NCBI GenBank assembly: GCA_937907715.1
Contig: CALERM010000071.1
Span: forward strand, 1-6,721
Origin: an uncultured Clostridia bacterium
GTDB lineage: Bacteria > Bacillota > Clostridia > Oscillospirales > Oscillospiraceae
DNA: 6,721 nucleotides
Reading direction: 5' to 3'
The position numbers and the translations under genes were made by a program. Position 1 is the first letter of the stretch, and each line of letters starts with the position of its first letter. The notes under the pieces are model-generated. The model saw nothing but the letters and a program-made list of their open reading frames with translations. It did no database searches and was not told the DNA's origin. Below, piece by piece: positions 1 to 4,816 of this stretch.

Positions 1-165
1 ATGGCGCGCCATCCGGAATTTAACGCCGAAAACGCGGACGAGATCATCAAGTTCGAGATTGGACAGGTTTTCGCGCAGGTCTTGGAGTGCGCAGGCGTTT
101 TCAAGTGCGACGTGCAGGGAAGACGTGCGCTGCGCCGCTTCCTGTCGGCGGTCAACGAGGACTAA
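1..165 (+). CDS. C-terminal part of an unrecognised protein (5' end probably outside the window)
   Basis: An open frame runs from the first base to a TAA at 163-165 and encodes 54 residues in view. The first codon is ATG, but nothing upstream is visible, so this may be an internal methionine. The segment is mostly helical-looking, with a region rich in hydrophobics and two cysteines (VLECAGVFKCDVQGRR) and an acidic end (AVNED). I do not recognise the family. It is taken as coding because codon use matches the neighbouring GC-rich genes and because a strong hairpin terminator begins about 14 bp after the stop. It is transcribed in the same direction as the LysR gene but separated from it by that terminator, so it belongs to a different transcription unit. 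Confidence 0.6.
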   Translation: MARHPEFNAENADEIIKFEIGQVFAQVLECAGVFKCDVQGRRALRRFLSAVNED

Positions 166-178
166 GCGCTCGGAATTA

Positions 179-227
179 TTACGAAAAACAGCTGCCCGGA
201 CACACGCCGGGCGGCTGTTTTTCGTAA
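179..227 (+). terminator. Rho-independent terminator of the upstream gene
   Basis: This is an almost perfect long hairpin. The outer arms ACGAAAAACAGC (181-192) and GCTGTTTTTCGT (214-225) are exact reverse complements. The stem continues inward through one T-G wobble to GCCCGG/CCGGGC, with a 7-nt loop ACACACG (201-207), and one or two outer T-A pairs extend it. On the + strand the GC-rich inner stem is followed by TTTTT, the form expected of an intrinsic terminator. The outer A-run makes it possibly active on the minus strand too, although no minus-strand gene is apparent nearby. Confidence 0.88.
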
Positions 228-252
228 AAAACAGAAGGATCGCACGAAAACG

Positions 253-281
253 TTTACATTTCGGCAGCAGACAATTATAAT
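253..281 (+). promoter_or_regulatory. Strong sigma-70 type promoter upstream of a 16-codon ORF
   Basis: A -35 box TTTACA (253-258) and a perfect -10 box TATAAT (276-281) are separated by 17 bp, so transcription should start near 288. The sequence just at the predicted start can fold as a small hairpin, CTGCG-CCTGA-CGCAG (287-301). This is the best promoter match in the window. It points at the short ORF at 329-379, and no terminator is visible before the LysR gene, so readthrough into that gene is possible. Confidence 0.72.
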
Positions 282-328
282 GGTTCCTGCGCCTGACGCA
301 GAATAACGAAGAAAACGGGAGCGGAGAA

Positions 329-379
329 ATGGTTGATGTCGGAATTGTATTTCAGAAAATGCTGATGCTGCTGCTGTAG
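329..379 (+). CDS. 16-codon ORF: leader peptide, or remnant of an AEC-family transporter start
   Basis: An ATG at 329 follows GGGAG (317-321) and GGAG (323-326) at proper ribosome-binding distances and opens a 16-residue frame, MVDVGIVFQKMLMLLL, ending at TAG 377-379. It lies about 40 nt downstream of a near-consensus promoter, so it is very likely translated. The peptide is hydrophobic with a leucine/methionine-rich end. From memory, it resembles the first residues of AEC (auxin efflux carrier, malate permease-like) transporters, which begin with a short polar stretch, FQ/FN and then a hydrophobic helix. In that case it would be the stump of a deleted or stop-interrupted transporter gene; the codons after the stop (ATG ATC TTA) would continue a hydrophobic run only briefly. 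The alternative is a leader peptide or small membrane peptide. The transporter assignment is tentative. Confidence 0.4.
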   Translation: MVDVGIVFQKMLMLLL

Positions 380-463
380 ATGATCTTAACACGAACTTAA
401 CGAAAAGATATGTTAAAATCCATATAAGAAATGCGTTTTTTTTCATAAGTTGCTCGCGAACGA

Positions 464-492
464 TTGCAAAAATTGAAAATATCTGTTATATT
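464..492 (+). promoter_or_regulatory. Promoter of the LysR-type regulator gene
   Basis: A -35 box TTGCAA (464-469) and a -10 box TATATT (487-492) are separated by 17 bp. The -10 carries an extended element, TG at 484-485. Transcription should start near 499. This position argues for translation from the ATG at 529 rather than the ATG at 502, which would leave almost no leader or ribosome-binding site. Confidence 0.65.
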
Positions 493-528
493 ATTTTCGG
501 CATGAGTTCATATGATGGGGGATATATT

Positions 529-1419
529 ATGAATACGCAGCATTTGCAATATCTGATTGAAATTGAACGTACCCGCTCCGTTTCCCAGGCGGCGGAAAAC
601 CTGTTCATCGGTCAGCCGAACCTCAGCCGCATTCTGCACGAGATGGAGGCAAATCTCGGTTTCAAGATTTTTGAGAGAACCAGCAAGGGCGTGCGTTCCA
701 CTGAGCGCGGCGCAATTTTTCTGCAGCACGCCAAGAGCATCATCCGGGAACTCGAGCGCATCGACGCGCTCGGACCGCGCCACCCGGTGGAAAACCGGCT
801 GCGCATCTGCATTCCGCGCGCGGCGTTTATTCTCGATCTGACGGCGGACTATCTCAATACGCTGCCGGTCGACCAGAATCTGGACTCTGTGGTGCGCGAA
901 TGTCACGCGCGGCAGGCGATTGAGATGCTGGAAAACGGCGAGGTCGAGGTTGGCATCATCCGGTTCCGCAGCGAATACCGCGACTATTTTGAAGAGCAGA
1001 GCGTCTCGCGCGGCTTCGGCTTCCAGATTCTCAGCCGCTACCGCTATCAGCTTCTGCTGCCCAAGACGCATGCGCTGGCGGAAAAGCAGCTCATTACCGG
1101 ACAGGATCTGGCAGGACTTCCCGAGATTGTCCACGGCGATACATTCCGCAAGGGACCCAAGGTAGACGAGGGGCTGCGCCGGAAGATCTATACGGTCGAC
1201 CGGCTGGCGCAGCTGCGGCTTTTGGAGACGGTGCCGGGCGCCTACATGTGGTGCGCGCCGATTCCCGACCGGTGCTTGAGCAGATGGAGCCTTGTGCAGA
1301 AGCCGAGCAACATCAACCAGACCGTCTACCATGACGCGCTGGTTTACCAGCTGCAATACGACATGACGCAGATTGAACGCGGGTTTGTCGAGTTTGTGCA
1401 GCAGCGCTACCAGAAGTAG
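529..1419 (+). CDS. LysR-type transcriptional regulator
   Basis: This 296-residue protein has the normal length for a LysR-type regulator. Its N-terminal winged helix-turn-helix (about residues 1-60) shows the family pattern: SVSQAAENLFIGQPNLSR followed by EANLGFKIFERTSKGVRSTERG. Residues from about 91 form the periplasmic-binding-protein-like effector domain, with the typical first strand (LRICIPRAAF) and a later GEVEVGIIRF strand. The start at 529 is chosen over the in-frame ATG at 502. It has GGGGG (516-520) at ribosome-binding distance and gives the usual LysR N-terminus (MNTQHLQYLIEIER), whereas 502 falls at the predicted transcription start. The gene is co-directional with the dehydrogenase-fumarase operon and separated from it by a 185-bp control region containing inverted repeats, so it is the likely local regulator. 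Its effector cannot be read from sequence; a C4 acid or related metabolite is an inference from context. Confidence 0.93.
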   Translation: MNTQHLQYLIEIERTRSVSQAAENLFIGQPNLSRILHEMEANLGFKIFERTSKGVRSTERGAIFLQHAKSIIRELERIDALGPRHPVENRLRICIPRAAFILDLTADYLNTLPVDQNLDSVVRECHARQAIEMLENGEVEVGIIRFRSEYRDYFEEQSVSRGFGFQILSRYRYQLLLPKTHALAEKQLITGQDLAGLPEIVHGDTFRKGPKVDEGLRRKIYTVDRLAQLRLLETVPGAYMWCAPIPDRCLSRWSLVQKPSNINQTVYHDALVYQLQYDMTQIERGFVEFVQQRYQK

Positions 1420-1478
1420 CAATCTTCAACGCACAGATCGTTAGAAATATATGTTTTAAGCAGAATATAGATATATCG

Positions 1479-1527
1479 AAACTGACATAGTGGGATGAAA
1501 AAATACATTTCCTTTCTATGTCAGTTT
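1479..1527. promoter_or_regulatory. Perfect 12-bp inverted repeat, putative operator
   Basis: AAACTGACATAG (1479-1490) and CTATGTCAGTTT (1516-1527) are exact reverse complements separated by 25 bp; CG/TCG flanks extend the symmetry with one extra T. The right arm lies in the spacer of the predicted promoter (-10 at 1532-1537). The left arm is centred about 60 bp upstream of the predicted transcription start, roughly where LysR-family regulators place their main binding site. A regulator bridging both arms is therefore plausible. Reading it instead as a terminator for the lysR gene is less convincing, because the stem is AT-rich, the loop is long and the T-run is only four bases. Confidence 0.5.
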
Positions 1528-1537
1528 TCGTTATAAT
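1508..1537 (+). promoter_or_regulatory. Promoter of the dehydrogenase-fumarase operon
   Basis: A perfect -10 box TATAAT lies at 1532-1537. The matching -35 position holds only a weak TTTCCT (1508-1513, spacer 18) or TTCCTT (1509-1514, spacer 17). Transcription would begin near 1544, about 60 nt before the start codon of the dehydrogenase. A good -10 with a poor -35, flanked by a long inverted repeat, is what an activator-dependent promoter looks like and would suit the LysR-type regulator encoded just upstream. Confidence 0.55.
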
Positions 1538-1549
1538 CAGCATGAAAGA

Positions 1550-1569
1550 ACCGATAAAAATATATCGGT
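1550..1569. promoter_or_regulatory. Palindrome ACCGATA-N6-TATCGGT in the leader of the operon
   Basis: A 7-bp perfect inverted repeat with a 6-bp AT-only spacer sits about 6 to 25 nt downstream of the predicted transcription start. Its right half contains ATATATCG (1560-1567), which also occurs at 1471-1478 beside the left arm of the larger inverted repeat. Position and symmetry suit a repressor operator; it could also form a weak hairpin in the mRNA leader. It does not match the Rex, CRE or other well-known operators that I can recall, so the binding factor is unknown. Confidence 0.4.
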
Positions 1570-1604
1570 ATGAACAGAACGATTAGAAAAGGATGGGTTC
1601 AATT

Positions 1605-2555
1605 ATGAGCAAGATTACTGTGATTGGTGCAGGCAGCGTTGGTGCAACCATTGCGAACGACCTGATGATTCAGGGCATCGCTTCTGAAATCGTGCTGGTC
1701 GACATCAACAAGCAGAAGGCGTTCGGCGAAGCGCTGGACATCTATCAGGGGGCGCCGTTCTGTTCTCCCGCCATCGTCCGCTCGGGCGATTATCAGGCGG
1801 CAGCGAACTCGGACATTGTGATTATTACCTCCGGTCTTCCGAGAAAGCCGGGTCAGACCAGACTCGAGCTGGCGCAGGTGAACGTCAACATCCTCAAGGA
1901 CATTACCCCGCAGATTGTGCGCGTCGCGCCGAAGGCAATTTATATTCTTGTCTCCAACCCGGTGGACGTGCTGACCTACGTGTTCCATAAGATTTCCGGT
2001 CTTCCGGAGCATCAGATCATCGGCTCCGGTACGATTCTCGACACCAGCCGGCTGCAGTCGGCGCTGGCAAAGCGCTTTTTCATCAGCCCGAAGAATGTGC
2101 ATGCGCATGTCTACGGCGAGCATGGCGATTCGTCGTTCGTGCCCTGGTCGCTGGTGCATATCGCAAACAACCACATCGACGAGTACAAGCGGCTCTCTCC
2201 CGACTGCGACCGCATCACCTGGAAGGGTGCGGAGGAGTATGAGGCGATGGAGCAGTTTGTTAAGACCTCCGGCGGGCAGGTGATCAAGGCGAAGGGCGCG
2301 ACATTCTACGCAGTTGCGATGTCGGTCTGCCACCTGTGCAAGTGCGTTATGAGTACGGCGGGCACGGCGCTGACCGTTTCGACGCTGATGCACGGCGAGT
2401 ATGGCGTAGACGATGTGTGCCTGTCAACGCTGGCACTGGTCGACAACACCGGCGTGCGCGGCAAGATTCTCAACAAGCTCACCGACGAGGAGACTGCCCG
2501 TCTGCAAAACAGCGCGAACAAGCTCAAGGAAGTTATCCACCAGATCACATACTGA
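1605..2555 (+). CDS. Lactate/malate dehydrogenase family protein (LDH-fold, Arg at the specificity position)
   Basis: This 316-residue NAD-dependent 2-hydroxyacid dehydrogenase has full family length. It shows the Rossmann motif GAGSVG (8-13), Asp33 at the end of the second strand for NAD, Arg86 and Asn118 of the active site, the pair Asp146/Arg149 (LDTSRL), and the catalytic histidine in GEHGDSS (His173). The active-site loop reads PRKPGQTRLEL, placing Arg80 where true lactate dehydrogenases have Gln (Gln102 in classical numbering) and malate dehydrogenases have Arg. The rest (TRLEL, GSGTILDTSRL, KGAT with Thr233) looks LDH-like. It may therefore act as an LDH-like malate dehydrogenase interconverting oxaloacetate and malate, although databases would probably name it L-lactate dehydrogenase. 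The start at 1605 is preferred over 1593 because AGGATGGG precedes it at ribosome-binding distance. Its stop overlaps the Shine-Dalgarno site of the fumarase gene, 12 bp ahead, so the two are one operon. Family is certain; substrate is not. Confidence 0.92.
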   Translation: MSKITVIGAGSVGATIANDLMIQGIASEIVLVDINKQKAFGEALDIYQGAPFCSPAIVRSGDYQAAANSDIVIITSGLPRKPGQTRLELAQVNVNILKDITPQIVRVAPKAIYILVSNPVDVLTYVFHKISGLPEHQIIGSGTILDTSRLQSALAKRFFISPKNVHAHVYGEHGDSSFVPWSLVHIANNHIDEYKRLSPDCDRITWKGAEEYEAMEQFVKTSGGQVIKAKGATFYAVAMSVCHLCKCVMSTAGTALTVSTLMHGEYGVDDVCLSTLALVDNTGVRGKILNKLTDEETARLQNSANKLKEVIHQITY

Positions 2556-2567
2556 GGAGGTTTTTCG

Positions 2568-3944
2568 ATGGACTACCGCATGGAGCATGATTCGATGGGC
2601 GAGGTCCGCGTTCCGGCGGACAAATACTGGGGCGCACAGACCGAGCGCAGCCACGAAAACTTTCCCATCGGGGTCGGTCTGGAGACCATGCCGCGCGAGA
2701 TTACCAGAGCCTTCGGCGTTCTGAAGCTTGCTGCGGCGCGGGCAAACCATACGCTCAAGCCCGAAAAAATGACGGACGAAAAGCTCGCGGCGATTGAAAA
2801 GGCGGCGACCGAGGTTCTGGAAGGGAAGCTCTTCGCGCATTTCCCGCTCGTCGTCTGGCAGACCGGCTCGGGCACGCAGTCGAACATGAACGCCAACGAG
2901 GTCATTGCCAACCGCGGCAATGAGCTTGCAGGTAAAAAGCTGCTGCATCCGAACGACGATATCAACATGTCCCAGTCGTCGAACGACACGTTCCCGACTG
3001 CGATGCACATTGCGGCGGTGGAAGCGCTCGAAGAGCAGGTGCTGCCGGCGATTGACAAGCTGACCGCGACGCTTCGCAGGCTTGAGGCAGAAAATGATGG
3101 CATTGTCAAATCCGGCAGAACGCATCTGCAGGACGCGACGCCGATCAAATTTTCGCAGGAAATTTCCGGCTGGAGAAGCAGTCTGGAAAAGGACCGGCAG
3201 ATGCTGCTGCTGGCGCTGGATCCGCTGCGCGAGCTGGCACACGGCGGCACGGCGGTCGGCACGGGGCTCAACGCGCCCAAGGGCTTTGATACAGCCGTCG
3301 CGCGGGAAATCTCCAACATCACCGGACGCGAATTCCGCACGGCGGAAAATAAATTCCATGCGCTGACGTCCAAGGACGAGTTGGTCTTCGCGCACGGCGC
3401 GTTAAAAGCGCTGGCATGTGATATGATGAAGATTGCAAACGACGTGCGCTGGCTCGCCTCCGGCCCGAGAGACGGTCTGGGTGAGATCTTCATCCCCGAA
3501 AATGAGCCGGGTTCGTCTATCATGCCGGGCAAGGTCAACCCCACGCAGTGCGAGGCGGTGACGATGGTCGCCGTGCAGGTGATGGGCAACGACGTCGCCG
3601 TTTCCATGGCGGCAAGCCAGGGCAATTTCGAGCTGAACGTCTTCATGCCGGTCTGCATCTACAACTTCCTGCAGTCGGCGCGGCTGCTTGCCGAGTCTAT
3701 TGTATCGTTCAATGACCGCTGCGTCTGCGGCATCACGGCAAACCGCGAAAAGATGGCGCACAACCTGCATAACTCGCTGATGCTCGTTACTGCGCTCAAC
3801 CCGTTCATCGGCTACGAAAACGCTGCAAGGACGGCGAAGAAGGCTTACAAGGAAAATATCTCGCTCAAGGAAGCGTGCGTGGCGCTTGGTTTTTTGACGG
3901 AAGAAAAATTCGATGAGGTATTCCGCCCGGAGAACATGGTTTAA
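2568..3944 (+). CDS. fumC: Class II fumarate hydratase
   Basis: This 458-residue cytoplasmic, iron-independent fumarase (homotetramer in the family) interconverts malate and fumarate. It contains the superfamily motifs in order: TGSGTQSNMNANEV (99-112), QSSNDTFPTAM (136-146), GRTHLQDATP with the catalytic-region His186, and the signature loop GSSIMPGKVNP (315-325) with the predicted catalytic base Ser317. TGSGTQSN and the TQCEA following the signature loop favour fumarase over aspartate ammonia-lyase. Length is close to E. coli FumC. It starts 12 bp after the dehydrogenase stop with a strong GAGGAGG site and is followed after 13 bp by the HdrB-like fragment, so it is the middle of an operon. 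With a malate-type dehydrogenase ahead and a fumarate-reductase-type fragment behind, it most likely works in the malate-to-fumarate direction of a reductive C4 branch. Confidence 0.97.
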   Translation: MDYRMEHDSMGEVRVPADKYWGAQTERSHENFPIGVGLETMPREITRAFGVLKLAAARANHTLKPEKMTDEKLAAIEKAATEVLEGKLFAHFPLVVWQTGSGTQSNMNANEVIANRGNELAGKKLLHPNDDINMSQSSNDTFPTAMHIAAVEALEEQVLPAIDKLTATLRRLEAENDGIVKSGRTHLQDATPIKFSQEISGWRSSLEKDRQMLLLALDPLRELAHGGTAVGTGLNAPKGFDTAVAREISNITGREFRTAENKFHALTSKDELVFAHGALKALACDMMKIANDVRWLASGPRDGLGEIFIPENEPGSSIMPGKVNPTQCEAVTMVAVQVMGNDVAVSMAASQGNFELNVFMPVCIYNFLQSARLLAESIVSFNDRCVCGITANREKMAHNLHNSLMLVTALNPFIGYENAARTAKKAYKENISLKEACVALGFLTEEKFDEVFRPENMV

Positions 3945-3957
3945 TCGGAGGCGACAT

Positions 3958-4095
3958 ATGACATTTTCATACTTCCCCGGCTGCACGCTCAAGACGAAGG
4001 GCGTGCGGCTGGACAGGTGCGCCCATTTGGCGGCAAAAGCGCTCGGATTCACGCTCGAAGAGCTGCCTGAGTGGCAGTGCTGCGGCGCGGTATGA
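3958..4095 (+). pseudogene. 5' remnant of an HdrB-like (CCG-domain) subunit
   Basis: Forty-five codons start at an ATG preceded by GGAGG (3947-3951), 13 bp after fumC. The peptide begins YFPGCTLKTK and reaches PEWQCCGAV, giving Cys9, then 31 residues, then Cys41-Cys42. This is the first half of the CX31-39CC...CX2C motif that binds a noncubane [4Fe-4S] cluster in HdrB, the thiol:fumarate reductase TfrB and related subunits. The frame then stops at TGA, whereas family members continue for over 200 residues with the remaining CX2C. The homology breaks abruptly near 4090, where a flavoprotein sequence begins in another frame, so this is a truncated gene. Intact family members pass electrons to a partner such as the flavoprotein whose remains follow. 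The fragment cannot build the cluster and is presumably non-functional. Confidence 0.85.
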
Positions 4096-4460
4096 CAGAA
4101 GGCGGCATTCAGGCGGCGGACAAGCCGAACGACTCTCCGGCGCAGCATTATCTGGACGCCTACGGCGGCGGACATTTTGCCGCGCAGAAGGACCTGCTTT
4201 ACAAGCTCGTCACCGAAGCGCCGGAGGCAATCCAGTGGCTGTCCGATCTCGGCGTGGAGTTTGACAAGGCGCCGGACGGCACAATGATCACGACCCACGG
4301 CGGCGGCACGTCGCGAAAGCGCATGCACGCGGCGAAGGACTACTCGGGCGCGGAAATCATGCGCACGCTTCGCGACGAGGTCCTGAACCGCGGCATCGAG
4401 GCGGTGGACTTCACATCAGCAATCGAGCTGCTGCCGGATTATACAAGAAAGAGAGATTGA
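4092..4460 (+). pseudogene. Internal fragment of a fumarate reductase/succinate dehydrogenase-type flavoprotein
   Basis: The frame encodes 122 residues. From EGGIQAADKPNDSP through GGGHFA, EAIQWLSDLGVEFDK, ITTHGGGTSRKRMHAAKDY and SGAEIMRTLRDEV it closely follows the FrdA/SdhA/NadB flavoprotein family. It corresponds to the part after the FAD-binding Rossmann fold (GGI region) and the start of the capping domain. The N-terminal GxGxxG dinucleotide-binding region and the C-terminal catalytic half are absent; intact family members are about 500-600 residues. Similarity ends at SAIELLPD (about 4439), after which YTRKRD is unrelated and the frame stops. Its ATG overlaps the TGA of the preceding fragment (ATGA), so it could still be translated by coupling. 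A GTG at 4071 in the same frame is another possible start. The intact enzyme would reduce fumarate to succinate; this piece lacks FAD-binding and catalytic parts. Confidence 0.85.
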
Positions 4461-4474
4461 AGAGGAACGAACCT

Positions 4475-4753
4475 ATGCAGCTTGCAGAACTTTTAGAGGC
4501 AATGATGATCATCAGCTTCGGCATTTCGTGGCCCCTTTCCATTATCCGGTCTTACCGCAGCCGCTCGACGAAGGGCAAGAGCGTCCTGTTCAGCTTCTTC
4601 ATCCTGTTTGGCTACATCTGCGGCATTTCGTCCAAGCTCATGACGCACAACCACAACCTTGCATTCTATTTCTACATCCTGAATATCACCATGGTGACAA
4701 TCGATATCTGCCTTTATTTCCGCAACCGGAAGCTGGAAAAGCAGACGGCATAA
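4475..4753 (+). CDS. Small PQ-loop / SemiSWEET-like membrane protein
   Basis: This 92-residue protein has three predicted membrane helices (about 8-25, 36-53 and 63-81). The pattern fits a single triple-helix bundle of the PQ-loop family: SWPLSIIRSY in the first helix, where the conserved proline sits, then STKGKS, GYICGISSK, and a last helix ending in DICLYFRNRKLE. SemiSWEETs of this size work as homodimers that move small sugars across the membrane, but the substrate here is unknown, and Leu after the proline replaces the usual Gln. The start at 4475 is preferred over the in-frame TTG at 4457 because AGAGGA lies at correct ribosome-binding distance. The stretch just upstream abuts the end of the flavoprotein fragment, so its original promoter may be altered. 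The gene is closed by a strong terminator 16 bp after its stop. Confidence 0.8.
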   Translation: MQLAELLEAMMIISFGISWPLSIIRSYRSRSTKGKSVLFSFFILFGYICGISSKLMTHNHNLAFYFYILNITMVTIDICLYFRNRKLEKQTA

Positions 4754-4769
4754 GAGCACGGTTCACGCA

Positions 4770-4804
4770 AAAGCCCTCCCTGTTTTGAAAACAGGGAGGG
4801 CTTT
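4770..4804. terminator. Bidirectional intrinsic terminator between convergent genes
   Basis: Arms AAAGCCCTCCCTGTTT (4770-4785) and AAACAGGGAGGGCTTT (4789-4804) are perfect 16-bp complements with a TGA loop. The GC-rich stem is bordered by an A-run on the left and a T-run on the right, so it works in either direction. It ends the + strand operon after the PQ-loop gene and the minus-strand permease gene, whose stop lies only 13 bp beyond it. Confidence 0.92.
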
Positions 4805-4816
4805 CTATGCAGGCGG

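Noticed and set aside
386..416. TTAAC direct repeats and a TTAAC...GTTAA inverted pair as an operator for autoregulation of the LysR gene
   Set aside because: Half-sites of five bases in AT-rich DNA are too short to distinguish from chance, though the position would suit autoregulation.
431..450. Run of eight T at 436-443 as a possible terminator before the LysR gene
   Set aside because: No stable GC-rich hairpin precedes the T-run, so it is more likely AT-rich promoter-upstream sequence.
508..1422. 304-codon open frame on the minus strand across the LysR gene
   Set aside because: It mirrors the regulator gene, has no family resemblance and no ribosome-binding site of note; long antisense frames are common opposite GC-rich coding sequence.
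1479..1530. Inverted repeat read as the transcription terminator of the LysR gene
   Set aside because: The 12-bp stem is AT-rich, the loop is 25 nt and only four T follow; position around a promoter fits an operator better.
2424..3658. Long minus-strand open frames (323 and 361 codons) across the fumarase gene
   Set aside because: Composition is rich in Arg/Ser as expected of shadow frames, and the + strand product is an unmistakable full-length fumarase.
3402..4328. 308-codon minus-strand frame across the fumC end and the gene fragments
   Set aside because: No recognisable protein features; it spans the deletion junction only because antisense frames in GC-rich DNA lack stops.
4071..4460. 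The fragment ORF read as a genuine small gene of novel function
   Set aside because: Its sequence follows the internal part of the fumarate-reductase flavoprotein family with both ends cut, and the neighbour is cut at the same point, so remnants are the simpler explanation.
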